A program made the translations under genes and the position numbers. From an uncultured Actinomycetes bacterium (lineage in GTDB: Bacteria > Actinomycetota > Acidimicrobiia > Acidimicrobiales > Ilumatobacteraceae): a stretch of DNA of 38,922 nucleotides. Numbering within the stretch: the first letter of the stretch is position 1; each line of letters starts with the position of its first letter. Positions 25,130 to 34,014 of the stretch are shown here, piece after piece. The notes beneath the pieces are model-generated. The model did no database searches. It was not told the DNA's origin and saw only the letters and a list, made by a program, of their open reading frames with translations. The stretch is taken from the NCBI GenBank assembly GCA_937902105.1, contig CALGTP010000631.1:1-38922 (forward strand), given 5' to 3'.

Positions 25130-25324
25130 ATGGCTGAGCAAGTGCGTAAAAATAAACAAACACCGGATCGTTCTGAGGTCACCACTGAAGTGACATCCAC
25201 AGCGACAGCGCAGAGCGCCCAAACTAAATCTGATCTGGATGAACTTCTCGATGAAATAGACGATGTGTTGGAGAGCAACGCCGAAGAATTCGTTAAGTCA
25301 TATGTTCAAAAAGGTGGGGAGTAA
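25130..25324 (+). CDS. pup: prokaryotic ubiquitin-like protein Pup
   Basis: The 64-residue, largely disordered protein tag. The C-terminal half matches Pup closely: [19 protein letters not shown] then [10 protein letters not shown], the region that forms a helix with the ARC coiled coil. It ends in GGE, as in corynebacteria, rather than GGQ, so it is ready for ligation by PafA without deamidation. The N-terminal part is rich in Thr, Ser and Gln and lacks structure. Ribosome site GAGAGGA precedes the ATG. The prcB gene follows after three bases. Confidence 0.97.
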   Translation: MAEQVRKNKQTPDRSEVTTEVTSTATAQSAQTKSDLDELLDEIDDVLESNAEEFVKSYVQKGGE

Positions 25325-25327
25325 ATA

Positions 25328-26137
25328 GTGGTTGTCCCATTCTTTGATGTCGACAACGATCCAGGCAGTAACTTCACGAGTTTGTTGCGCAAAGTCGGCT
25401 TGGATCCATTTGCTGTTGCAAGTTTTGGTGATTCGCAGCAGGTCCTTGCCCCGCATGCCACGACTGTGTTGGCTGTGCGCTATCTCAATGGCGTCATCAT
25501 GGCGGGCGATAGGCGGGCCACTATGGGCAACAGGATTTCTAATCGCGAGATGGAGAAAGTGGTCCCAGCGGACCGACACAGCGGGGTGGCTATTTCGGGT
25601 ACTGCTGGAGTAGCGATGGATATGATCAAAATTTTCCAATTGCAACTTGAGCATTTTGAAAAACTTGATGGGCGCCCGATCAGCCTTGAAGGTAAGGCGA
25701 ATCAACTCTCACAGTTGGTGCGCGCCAATTTGGCTGGAGCGATGCAGGGTCTAGGAGTTATCCCAATTTTCGCTGGCTACGACTTGTTGCGCAACACGGG
25801 ACGACTGTGGGATTTTGATATCACAGGTGGACGTTATGAGGAACGTGAGTTTGTTGCGACGGGTTCTGGCGGAGGTCCAGCTTCTACGGTATTGAAGGTG
25901 GGCTTTCGTCCAAATATGTCCGCTGATGACGCAGTGGACCTTGCGTGTCGAGCGCTTTTGGAAGCAGCAGATGTCGACTCTGCCACGGGAGGGCCCGATG
26001 TGTTGCGGAGTATCTATCCCGTGGTGGCCACGATCAGTGTGGACGGATGGGAACGTCGCGATGATGCTGACTTAGCGCGCCGATTTGAAGCATTGGTGCT
26101 CGAGCAACGTCAGAGACAAGACGGGATGTCGTCGTGA
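25328..26137 (+). CDS. prcB: 20S proteasome subunit beta
   Basis: The proteolytic subunit of the 20S core. The 269-residue precursor carries a propeptide of 44 residues; cleavage before T45 in HATTVLAVRY would expose the catalytic threonine. Conserved features follow: GDRRATMGNRIS (D and R near the active site), ISGTAGVAMDM, and FVATGSGG. Start GTG 25328 lies three bases after the pup stop. The last bases overlap prcA in GTGA, so alpha and beta are translationally coupled. Confidence 0.97.
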   Translation: MVVPFFDVDNDPGSNFTSLLRKVGLDPFAVASFGDSQQVLAPHATTVLAVRYLNGVIMAGDRRATMGNRISNREMEKVVPADRHSGVAISGTAGVAMDMIKIFQLQLEHFEKLDGRPISLEGKANQLSQLVRANLAGAMQGLGVIPIFAGYDLLRNTGRLWDFDITGGRYEEREFVATGSGGGPASTVLKVGFRPNMSADDAVDLACRALLEAADVDSATGGPDVLRSIYPVVATISVDGWERRDDADLARRFEALVLEQRQRQDGMSS

Positions 26138-26811
26138 ATCAGCCTTTCTATGTAGCACCAGAGCAGTTGATGAAGGATCGCGCGGACTATGCGCGAAAAG
26201 GTATTGCCCGCGGGCGAGCACTCGTTGCTGTGCAGTATGTGGATGGCATTCTTCTCGTTTCAGAAAATACTTCAAACACTCTGCGCAAAATTAGCGAAAT
26301 CTATGATCGGATCGGTTTCGCTGGAGTCGGTAAATACAACGAGTTTGATCAACTCCGACGCTTTGGCGTGCGCAACGCAGATGTTCGCGGTTATCAGTAT
26401 TCGCGTGATGATGTTGAGGCCCGAAGTCTGGCTAACGAATACGCTCAGATCCTTGGCCAAACATTTACACACGATGTCAAGCCTTACGAAGTAGAGATAC
26501 TGCTAGTTGAAGTAGGCACGGATCAGAATTCGGATCAGTTATTTCACATTATGTATGACGGAACTTTGATGGACGAACGGGGCTTGAGTGTCCTCGGAGG
26601 TGATGCGGAGGCGATTGGCGGCCGGTTACGCGAAACATGGTTGCCGGGTGATGTTTTGGATGTCGCCGTGAGAAAGTGCGTGGCGGCCCTTGCAGGTCCC
26701 GACCGCACGCTTCAGGCCGACGGGTTGGAGGTCGCCATACTGAGCCGTTCAATCGAACGCCGTTGCTTTAAGCGATTCGACGATCAAGAGATTGACGCTT
26801 TTCTCTCGTGA
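26134..26811 (+). CDS. prcA: 20S proteasome subunit alpha
   Basis: Forms the outer rings and gate of the 20S core that receive the ATPase C-terminus. The 225-residue product begins MNQPFYVAPEQLMKDRADYA, RKGIARGRALVAVQYVDG, typical of actinobacterial PrcA, continues with GFAGVGKYNEFDQLRRFGVR and ends without a protease active site. GTG 26134 overlaps the prcB stop by four bases. PafA begins 27 bases downstream. Confidence 0.96.
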   Translation: MNQPFYVAPEQLMKDRADYARKGIARGRALVAVQYVDGILLVSENTSNTLRKISEIYDRIGFAGVGKYNEFDQLRRFGVRNADVRGYQYSRDDVEARSLANEYAQILGQTFTHDVKPYEVEILLVEVGTDQNSDQLFHIMYDGTLMDERGLSVLGGDAEAIGGRLRETWLPGDVLDVAVRKCVAALAGPDRTLQADGLEVAILSRSIERRCFKRFDDQEIDAFLS

Positions 26812-26838
26812 TTTTTTCTCGTAGATAGGGATTTTCTG

Positions 26839-28197
26839 ATGGAACGTCGCATCTATGGGCTAGAAAATGAATATGGGGTGACTTGTACTTTACGCGGTCA
26901 ACGTCGTCTGAGTCCCGACGAAGTTTCGCGATACCTTTTCCGCAAGGTTGTGACATGGGGACGTAGTTCAAATGTTTTTTTGGAAAATGGATCCCGCTTA
27001 TACCTGGATGTCGGATCACATCCTGAATACGCGACTGCAGAGTGTGACTCGCTCTATGAAGCAGTAGTGCATGATAAGGCTGGAGAACGCATCCTTGAGA
27101 GCCTGCTGATTTCTGCTGAGGAACGACTTCGTGAAGAAGGTATTCGCGGCACGATTTATCTCTTCAAGAACAACACTGATTCAGCAGGGAATAGTTACGG
27201 CTGCCATGAGAACTACTTGACGAGTCGAAGTGATGACCCAAGTGAGCATTCAAAAGCGCTCATTCCGTTTCTGGTGTCTCGCCAAATATTCACTGGAGCG
27301 GGCAAGATCGTGCACACCGCGAGGGGTCCGCAGTACTCAATCACCCAACGCGCTGACCATATTTGGGAAACAATGTCCTCGGCGACCACAAGAAGTCGGC
27401 CGATTATCAATACCCGCGATGAGCCTCATGCCGATGCTGAGCGTTATCGGCGGCTGCATGTCATTGTCGGTGATTCAAATATGAGCGAATATTCAACTTT
27501 TGTCAAGATCGGCTCGACGGCGTGCATGTTGCGGATGATGGAAGACCCCTCGGTGATACTCCGCGACATGACAATGGAAAATCCCATCAGGGCGATTCGT
27601 GATATTAGCCACGACATCACCTGTCGGCGGACCGTTCTCTTAGCTAGTGGACGGGAGGTCAGCGCTTTGGATATTCAACGCGAATATCTCAATGCGGCCC
27701 TGCAATACGCGCAGACAAAGGGGTTCACTGATCTCGAACAACGAGCCCTTGAAATGTGGGAACATTGTGTGAGCACGATTGAAGATGATCCCTTGAAACT
27801 TGACCGAGAGGTTGACTGGGTGATTAAGCACAAATTGCTCGATGCCTACTGTGCAAAGAATGGTCTTGATTTAGGAGATCCAAAGGCGCAGTTGATCGAT
27901 TTGCAGTATCACGATATTTTGCGCTCTCGAGGATTGTTCAACAAATTACAAGAGCGCGGCATGGTAGAAAGAGTTTGTCTCGAGAGTGATATTGAAATGG
28001 CGATCGACGTTCCTCCACAGACGACACGGGCGCGTCTGAGAGGTGAATTCATTAAGGCTGCCAAAGCTAAGAACCGGGAATACACCGTTGATTGGGTGCA
28101 ACTGAAATTGAATGATCAGGCACAAAGGACGGTGCTCTGTAAAGACCCGTTGAAAAGTCGTGATGAGCGGGTGGAGAAGTTAATCGCTTCGTTGTGA
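26839..28197 (+). CDS. pafA: Pup-protein ligase PafA
   Basis: Joins the C-terminal glutamate of Pup to lysine side chains of target proteins using ATP. The 452-residue product begins [18 protein letters not shown] (E9 binds Mg), with catalytic D57 in [11 protein letters not shown], then [16 protein letters not shown] and [29 protein letters not shown]. It lacks the Dop loop, confirming the assignment. In mycobacteria pafB and pafC follow pafA; here the next gene is lepB, whose GTG overlaps the pafA stop by four bases. Confidence 0.96.
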   Translation: MERRIYGLENEYGVTCTLRGQRRLSPDEVSRYLFRKVVTWGRSSNVFLENGSRLYLDVGSHPEYATAECDSLYEAVVHDKAGERILESLLISAEERLREEGIRGTIYLFKNNTDSAGNSYGCHENYLTSRSDDPSEHSKALIPFLVSRQIFTGAGKIVHTARGPQYSITQRADHIWETMSSATTRSRPIINTRDEPHADAERYRRLHVIVGDSNMSEYSTFVKIGSTACMLRMMEDPSVILRDMTMENPIRAIRDISHDITCRRTVLLASGREVSALDIQREYLNAALQYAQTKGFTDLEQRALEMWEHCVSTIEDDPLKLDREVDWVIKHKLLDAYCAKNGLDLGDPKAQLIDLQYHDILRSRGLFNKLQERGMVERVCLESDIEMAIDVPPQTTRARLRGEFIKAAKAKNREYTVDWVQLKLNDQAQRTVLCKDPLKSRDERVEKLIASL

Positions 28198-28865
28198 AAC
28201 GGGGCATCATGTGGTCCCGTACTGTACCGTTACAGACGATGGATATTGACCTGATGGCAGTTGATGAGGAACCGACGGGGGAGTCCTCGCGTAGCGACTT
28301 AAATGACAAACGACGAGAGCAGATGCGCACTGTTTGGGAGTGGGTCATTGTTGTCGTCGTAGCGCTAACGGCGGCAATGTTGATTCGGGTCTACGTTTTT
28401 CAGCAGTACTACATTGACGGGCCAAGTATGCAGACGACTTTGGAGCCTAATGACCGAGTATTGGTGAATAAACTCTCCTACAGATTCCACGATATTCGTC
28501 GTGGTGATGTGATTGTCTTCGATCGTGTGACTAACGAAATCGTTCATGATGATTTGATTAAGCGTGTCATTGCTTTGCCAAATGAGACGGTCACAATTAA
28601 ATCCTGCGTCGTATTCATTGACGGTAAAGAGTTGCAAGAGCCCTACCTTGATCAGGATCAACTTTCAAACCCAGAAATGAGTGAGCGTTGTGGGTCACAT
28701 ACCGATCTCGCACCAGTGCTAGTGCCCGAGGATCACGTATTCGTGATGGGAGATAATCGGCAACAAAGCTTCGACTCGCGTGACTTTGGCGCTATTGAAG
28801 AGAGCAAAGTGCGGGGCCGGGCATTTGTCGTGTTATGGCCATTTGGTGCTTGGGCGTGGCTGTAG
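28194..28865 (+). CDS. lepB: type I signal peptidase
   Basis: Cleaves signal peptides from exported proteins at the outer face of the membrane. The 223-residue protein has one transmembrane helix (about residues 50-69), the catalytic serine S78 in GPSMQTTL, lysine K123 in [10 protein letters not shown], and the C-terminal boxes [18 protein letters not shown]. Only one N-terminal helix is seen, as in many Gram-positive enzymes. Start GTG 28194 overlaps the pafA stop; later in-frame ATGs (28209, 28239, 28254) are possible, so the N-terminus is uncertain by up to 20 residues. Tat genes lie nearby, so an export theme runs through the region. Confidence 0.92.
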   Translation: MKRGIMWSRTVPLQTMDIDLMAVDEEPTGESSRSDLNDKRREQMRTVWEWVIVVVVALTAAMLIRVYVFQQYYIDGPSMQTTLEPNDRVLVNKLSYRFHDIRRGDVIVFDRVTNEIVHDDLIKRVIALPNETVTIKSCVVFIDGKELQEPYLDQDQLSNPEMSERCGSHTDLAPVLVPEDHVFVMGDNRQQSFDSRDFGAIEESKVRGRAFVVLWPFGAWAWL

Positions 28866-28883
28866 AGGTCTCTTGCCGCTGAG

Positions 28884-29597
28884 TCAGACGTGGCGGCTAA
28901 AAGCATCCATCATTCGATCTGTGTGATCACTAAAGATCCCGTCCAGACCCATACGAAGTCCATCGCTGATGACATGATCTTGTTGCATGTCCCAACCCAA
29001 GGCGTATTTCTCAAAGCGGTGAAAGAGCGTCACGAGTCCACCATTCCAGTCGGTGTGATGCATGTTGATGGCGTCGATTCCACTGTCATGGAGCGAAGCG
29101 GCTCGGCGTTCGGGACCTTCTTTGATGCGTGAAAGTCGAGTCGAATCAACCAATTTTGCGTGTGTCAAACCACGCCACTGGGCAACTATCTCCCAGTTTG
29201 GATGACACAGCCAAAGACGTTCCTCAAGATGAGGACACACCTCGCGAATTGTCGCCAAAGTGGCGGTAAATGCCAATGGATCTTTGACATCTAACGAAAG
29301 GTGGAAATCGCCGACACAGTTGCTCAGCATGGAGGCGAGGGAAGGAATATGAGATGGGAGGGAGTGAGATTTCAACTGGCTGATGGGCTGCTTGCGCCCC
29401 CATCGCCGGACAACGCCGTCGTGATCGAGGACTGCGACATTATCGGCAGTCAACCAAACGTCGCTTTCAAGTCCAGTAGCCCCAAGACGCAGTGCCAGGG
29501 CAAAAGCTTCCAAGGTGTTCTCTATGGCATGCGCCCGAGCACCCCGATGGGCAAAGCCGATGGGGGGATCAAGCAAAGAAGGTAGACGTTGCTGCAC
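28884..29597 (-). CDS. glycerophosphodiester phosphodiesterase family protein (second copy)
   Basis: A 237-residue GDPD-type protein. The family pattern is present: GFAHRGARAHAIENTLEAF (residues 14-32), GLESDVWLTAD with metal-binding E and D, VAVLDHDGVVRR, and SLDVKD in place of the usual ExK. The C-terminus has GLDGIFSDHTDRM. The usual VNVWTVN-like block is replaced by YALGWDMQQDHVISD, so substrate or activity may differ from the 5.0-kb enzyme. It begins with GTG 29597, preceded by AGAGAG. It lies on the minus strand, convergent with lepB and divergent from tatB. Confidence 0.8.
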   Translation of the reverse strand: MQQRLPSLLDPPIGFAHRGARAHAIENTLEAFALALRLGATGLESDVWLTADNVAVLDHDGVVRRWGRKQPISQLKSHSLPSHIPSLASMLSNCVGDFHLSLDVKDPLAFTATLATIREVCPHLEERLWLCHPNWEIVAQWRGLTHAKLVDSTRLSRIKEGPERRAASLHDSGIDAINMHHTDWNGGLVTLFHRFEKYALGWDMQQDHVISDGLRMGLDGIFSDHTDRMMDAFSRHV

Positions 29598-29655
29598 CTC
29601 TCTATGTTGGCACGCTGAGTGCCTGAGGGAGACGATCTTTATCTAGACTCCATCT

Positions 29656-29958
29656 GTGTTCAACCTGTCGGGAAGCGAGATCGTGGTCATTTTGCTCTTG
29701 GCATTGATTGTGCTCGGACCAGAGAAGTTGCCTGAGGCGATTCGTCGTTTCGCCCGCGTCTACGGAGAAATCCGCAAGATGAGTACAGGTTTTCAAAGCG
29801 AATTCAAAACTGCCTTCGACGAGCCTCTACGTGAACTACGCGAAACTGCTCAACTCACTAAAGATGCGGTGATGAAGCCTCTGCAAGAAAATCCGACCCC
29901 TCCCGTAGTGGCCGATACGAGTGAAGCCGACCCTCCCCAAAAAGACACTGAATCATGA
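29656..29958 (+). CDS. tatB: Sec-independent translocase subunit TatB/TatA
   Basis: A 100-residue Tat component: a short N-terminal helix SEIVVILLLALIVLGPEKLP with the family's Gly-Pro-Glu hinge, followed by an amphipathic helix (EAIRRFARVYGEIRKMS) and a polar, Pro/Glu-rich tail. The Glu in the membrane segment and GPEKLPEAIRR favour TatB over TatA, but the two are hard to separate by eye; mycobacteria have tatA at this locus. Start GTG 29656. ATGA overlap with tatC confirms coupling. Confidence 0.85.
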   Translation: MFNLSGSEIVVILLLALIVLGPEKLPEAIRRFARVYGEIRKMSTGFQSEFKTAFDEPLRELRETAQLTKDAVMKPLQENPTPPVVADTSEADPPQKDTES

Positions 29959-30746
29959 AATTGCCGTTTAAGTTTCGTTCTGCGCAGACTCAACCCTCTG
30001 GTGGCGAGGCAATGACTTTGACGCAACATTTGGGTGAATTGCGCTCGCGTATTATTCGCTCTGTTTTGGCCGTCTCCTTAGGGATGATGGTGATCCTGGC
30101 CTTCTACGATCCCGTCTTGCGGTTCTTGCGCCAACCGTATGCCAATGTCTGTGCTCGTCGCCCAGACCTCGTACAGGATTGTGATTTTTCCACTCTTGGG
30201 CCACTTGAGGGGTTTAACACTCGCCTGAAAATTTCGTTATATGGCGGTTTGATTTTGGCTCTACCCATTGTGCTGTGGCAGATCTGGCGCTTCATCGTTC
30301 CCGCACTGCATTCCAAAGAAAAGAAGTACGCGATCCCGTTTGTGTTGTCGTCGGTAATTCTTTTTGTCTTGGGCGGCTTCTTCGCCTATTACACATTAGA
30401 TAAAGGTCTGGAGTGGTTGATTTCCTGGTCAGGAAGCGATGTCCGACAGGCCTTCCAGATTTCCAAATATGTGAGTTTTGTGGGTTTGATGGTGGCCGCC
30501 TTTGGAATCGGTTTTGAGTTTCCTGTACTCCTGGTTTTTCTGCAATTGGCTGGTGTCGTGAAGCCGCGACAATTGGTTCAAGGGTGGCGGGTGGCGATCG
30601 TGGTCATTGTGGTGATCGCTGCTGTGATCACGCCGTCTGGAGACCCAATCACGCTCTTATTGCTCTCAGTTCCACTGGTGTTGTTCTATTTCATTGCAAT
30701 TTTGATCGGACATTTAGCGACTCGAAATCGCAAGGATGACGATTAA
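29955..30746 (+). CDS. tatC: Sec-independent translocase subunit TatC
   Basis: The receptor of the Tat pathway for folded proteins with twin-arginine signals. The 263-residue protein has six hydrophobic helices. The conserved cytoplasmic N-terminal motif HLGELRSRIIRS and the loop EGFNTRLKISLYGGLILALPIVLWQIWRF are present, as is FGIGFEFPVLLVFL and AVITPSGDP. The periplasmic loop before FEGF-like segment contains two cysteines (NVCARRPDLVQDC), which could form a disulfide. The helicase gene follows after 38 bases, the same order as in mycobacteria. Confidence 0.95.
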   Translation: MKLPFKFRSAQTQPSGGEAMTLTQHLGELRSRIIRSVLAVSLGMMVILAFYDPVLRFLRQPYANVCARRPDLVQDCDFSTLGPLEGFNTRLKISLYGGLILALPIVLWQIWRFIVPALHSKEKKYAIPFVLSSVILFVLGGFFAYYTLDKGLEWLISWSGSDVRQAFQISKYVSFVGLMVAAFGIGFEFPVLLVFLQLAGVVKPRQLVQGWRVAIVVIVVIAAVITPSGDPITLLLLSVPLVLFYFIAILIGHLATRNRKDDD

Positions 30747-30784
30747 GTCACTAGTTCGGCTGTTCCACGGGGCAGACTACTAAG

Positions 30785-33382
30785 GTGCGGATTGACCGGC
30801 CGGCGCTGATCGCCCAGTACAAATTTCCTCTTGATCGCTTTCAGATTGAGGCCATGGAGGTCCTAGATGTGGGCGAGTCTGTTTTGGTGGCGGCTCCGAC
30901 GGGAAGTGGCAAGACTGTTGTCGCAGAGTATGGCATTTCCTGTGCTCTTGCGGACGGTAAACGGGCTTTTTATACAGCGCCAATTAAAGCTCTCTCCAAC
31001 CAAAAGTTCAATGATCTTGTTGAGCTCTATGGACGGGACAAAGTTGGTCTTTTGACGGGAGATAACGCCGTTAACGGAGACGCCCCGATCGTGGTCATGA
31101 CAACTGAAGTTCTCCGTAACATGATTTACGCGCGTTCGAGAGCCCTTGATGATTTGGGCGTGGTCGTTTTAGATGAAGTGCACTTCATTCAAGATTCGTT
31201 TCGGGGTCCGGTTTGGGAAGAAGTCATTATCCATTTGCCTCGCGCTGTGAAGTTGGTATGCCTCTCGGCGACTGTGAGTAATGCTCATGAAGTTGCTGAC
31301 TGGATCAGCACGGTACGCGGGATGACGCGTTTTGTCGTAGAAGAAAAGCGACCCGTCGAATTAGAAAATCTCTTCATGGTCGGCGATCGAACTTTTGAAC
31401 GTGAACACCTCTTTCCAACCCTGATCGATGGTCGCCCAAACCCAGAAGGTGCGCGACTCGAGGAACAGTCCCGCAAATTAGGTGGACGAAGCGCTGGCAA
31501 GGGTCGGGGTCGGAGGAGTTTGTACACACCCTCGCGCCTTGATGTCGTCGAACGACTCAACGAGGAAGGTCTGCTTCCTGCAATATTCTTTATCTTCAGT
31601 CGCAATGGATGCAACGAAGCGGCCGAATCTTGTTTCAAACAAGGTCTCCGACTGACCTCTCCCGATGAGCGCAGGCGCATTACACAGATTATCCAAAGTC
31701 GTCTCGGTGATTTGGAAGATGATGATTTGGATGTTCTCGGATATCCGCAATTCGTGGCTCAACTTGAGTCAGGTATCGCCGCTCACCACGCAGGATTAGT
31801 TCCACCCTTTAAAGAGACAGTTGAAGCGTGTTTTGTCGAGGGCTTAGTGAAGATTGTCTTTGCGACCGAAACCTTGGCAGTGGGCATCAACATGCCGGCG
31901 CGCTCGGTGGTGATTGAGAAACTTTCCAAATTTACGGGAGAACATCACGAATTTTTGACAGCAGGTGAATTCACCCAACTAACAGGGCGGGCGGGTCGGC
32001 GTGGTCTCGATGAAAAGGGACAGGCCGTAGTGCTGTGGAATCCGTTTGTCACCTTTGAACAGGTCGCCGTTTTGGCGAGTAGTCGTTCTTTCCGCTTGAC
32101 CTCATCGTTTCGCCCGACCTACAACATGGCTGTGAATCTGGTGCGGTCCTATTCAAGCGAAGAAGCACGCCATTTACTCAATCTGTCCTTCGCTCAATAT
32201 CAAACAGATCGCGATGTTGTCAAGATTGAAGCGCGCCTTGATCGTCGGCTTGAGCAGTTGGCTGAAATGCGGACAGCAGCCGAAAGTCCATACGGAGACA
32301 TCCACGACTTCCGAGCGCGTATTGATGGCACATTGGGAGTGCGCAGCGAAAGTGCAGTTGAGTTCTCACTCAATCGACTGCGTCCAGGAGCCGTGATTTA
32401 CGTGGATAAGGCAAAGGTGAATGGGCGATGCGTTGTTCTGGCGACTGCTCATCGAGCAGGTGGCGTGAAACTGAATGTATTAACCACTCAGAGAGCGACC
32501 TTAAACCTTTCGGCTCGCGATTTTCGCGAACCCGTGGTGGCCTTAGGGCATGTGCAATTACCCGAGCCGTACGCTCCAACAAATCCTACGTTTCAAAAAT
32601 TAGTGATCGGACGACTGATCTCAATGCGCGCTGAAGAGACACAGTGGACCACGCCGACTCCTGGGCATCAGGCTGTTCATCCAGTTGAGGATGATCCTGA
32701 TTTGAAGGCTCGCTTGAAGGCGGCTGTGCAATCTGATCGCCTCGCGCGTGAAGTAGACGAGTTGCGTAAACAGGTCAAAGCAAGAGGAAACTCCGTGGCT
32801 CGAAAGTTTGATCGAGTTCTCAAAATCCTTCAGGATTGGGAGTACATCTCTGACTGGTCGCTGACAGAAAAGGGAGAAGTCCTGGCGCGCACGTTTCATG
32901 AGAGCGACTTGCTGGTGGCTGAATGTCTTGATCGGGGTCTCTTGGATGATCTAGATCCTGCTGCGATGGCTGGTTTAGCTTCGGTTTTTGTCTATGAACA
33001 TCGTTCAAGTGAGCCACCTCCTGCGCCATGGTTTCCTTCCGCTGAGGTCCGCAAAAAGTGGCGACGAATTGAATCTGTCAGTCGCGAATTACAACAGACT
33101 GAACAATCGGCTTCTTTAAATCAACACCGCGCACCTGACCCGACATACATCGCTATTGCCCATGCATGGGCGGCCGGCGAAGGCTTCGCAGAGGTCGTTG
33201 AGGCCGAGGAATTGTCGGGTGGAGATTTTGTCCGAACGATGAAGCAGTTGATTGATCTCTTACGGCAGATAGCGACCATGGCTCCTTCGGCACAAACTCG
33301 AGGTTCTGCCGAGGCGGCAGCGAAACTTTTGATGCGTGGCGTTGTTGCAGCGTCAAGTTCGGTCCCTGGAGTTGCTCCATGA
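30785..33382 (+). CDS. helY: Ski2/Mtr4-like DEAD/DEAH-box helicase HelY
   Basis: A superfamily 2 RNA helicase typical of actinobacteria. The 865-residue product has motif I APTGSGKT (residues 37-44), motif II DEVH, motif III SATVSN, motif VI QLTGRAGRRG and a C-terminal DSHCT-like domain. In mycobacteria helY follows tatC as here. The exact substrate in bacteria is not well defined; the eukaryotic relatives feed RNA to the exosome. GTG 30785 is the start of the family's N-terminal segment (PLDRFQIEAMEVL). Its end overlaps the next gene in ATGA, so that product is made in step with the helicase. Confidence 0.93.
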   Translation: MRIDRPALIAQYKFPLDRFQIEAMEVLDVGESVLVAAPTGSGKTVVAEYGISCALADGKRAFYTAPIKALSNQKFNDLVELYGRDKVGLLTGDNAVNGDAPIVVMTTEVLRNMIYARSRALDDLGVVVLDEVHFIQDSFRGPVWEEVIIHLPRAVKLVCLSATVSNAHEVADWISTVRGMTRFVVEEKRPVELENLFMVGDRTFEREHLFPTLIDGRPNPEGARLEEQSRKLGGRSAGKGRGRRSLYTPSRLDVVERLNEEGLLPAIFFIFSRNGCNEAAESCFKQGLRLTSPDERRRITQIIQSRLGDLEDDDLDVLGYPQFVAQLESGIAAHHAGLVPPFKETVEACFVEGLVKIVFATETLAVGINMPARSVVIEKLSKFTGEHHEFLTAGEFTQLTGRAGRRGLDEKGQAVVLWNPFVTFEQVAVLASSRSFRLTSSFRPTYNMAVNLVRSYSSEEARHLLNLSFAQYQTDRDVVKIEARLDRRLEQLAEMRTAAESPYGDIHDFRARIDGTLGVRSESAVEFSLNRLRPGAVIYVDKAKVNGRCVVLATAHRAGGVKLNVLTTQRATLNLSARDFREPVVALGHVQLPEPYAPTNPTFQKLVIGRLISMRAEETQWTTPTPGHQAVHPVEDDPDLKARLKAAVQSDRLAREVDELRKQVKARGNSVARKFDRVLKILQDWEYISDWSLTEKGEVLARTFHESDLLVAECLDRGLLDDLDPAAMAGLASVFVYEHRSSEPPPAPWFPSAEVRKKWRRIESVSRELQQTEQSASLNQHRAPDPTYIAIAHAWAAGEGFAEVVEAEELSGGDFVRTMKQLIDLLRQIATMAPSAQTRGSAEAAAKLLMRGVVAASSSVPGVAP

Positions 33383-33999
33383 CTATTCGTCGTGGAGGCG
33401 ATTGGGGTCGTCTAGGAACTCCGCCTGAGGATCTACCTTCAGCAAGGTCGGATCATGAGATTGGGGAGCATCTTGGCAATGAAATAAACACGATACGGCT
33501 GTGTGGGGGAGACATGTTCGCCACACTTGGCGGATCAACATCAGGATCACTGACACCCAGTTTGGAATTGCCAATCGATGTCATGCGGATCAGTTACAAA
33601 CATTCACGAGATTCTGAGTTGAAGACAAGGGTGGCGAGTTCGCACTGCGTTTTGCGCGCCAGAAATGCACGAGGCGGTTGGTTTCGGGGATACGCCGTGG
33701 CGGTGATGAATGCTCAATATTTGGGGGAGTGGGATGTGGCTCCACGCGGACATCCCAATGATGGGAGAGTTGAAGTTCTAGAAGTGAATGCCCAGATGTC
33801 TGTGCGCCAAAGGATGATTGCGCGCTCGCGAATGAAGACAGGAACTCACCTGCCTCATCCAGATATCTCTGTGAAGAGTGTCAGCGAATTCAGATGGTCC
33901 GGTTCAGTGATGTCGATGTGGATTGATGGGGCGAAGATTGGTTTAGTTCAGGCTGTAGAGATTCAGGTAATGAAAGATTTCGCTACATTATGGATATGA
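33379..33999 (+). CDS. isolated C-terminal-lobe-like protein of the DgkB/YegS lipid kinase family
   Basis: A 206-residue protein I identify only by partial resemblance. Its second half (GWFRGYAVAVMNAQYLGEW, DVAPRGHPNDGRVEVLEV then GTHLPHPDI) matches the pattern of the C-terminal substrate lobe of diacylglycerol and sphingosine kinase-like proteins (N-x-Y-G...P...PxDG...GxHxxHP). The catalytic lobe with the GGDGT nucleotide motif is missing; the N-terminal part has only GGDMFATLGG, not that motif. So it is unlikely to be an active kinase by itself. Its ATG overlaps the helY stop by four bases. A regulatory lipid-binding role is a guess. Confidence 0.55.
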   Translation: MTIRRGGDWGRLGTPPEDLPSARSDHEIGEHLGNEINTIRLCGGDMFATLGGSTSGSLTPSLELPIDVMRISYKHSRDSELKTRVASSHCVLRARNARGGWFRGYAVAVMNAQYLGEWDVAPRGHPNDGRVEVLEVNAQMSVRQRMIARSRMKTGTHLPHPDISVKSVSEFRWSGSVMSMWIDGAKIGLVQAVEIQVMKDFATLWI

Positions 34000-34014
34000 G
34001 GGAGAACAGTTGTC

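Noticed and set aside
23561-28197. dop and pafA as a recent duplication
   Set aside because: They are anciently diverged paralogues found together in nearly all Pup-containing actinobacteria, each with its own diagnostic features.
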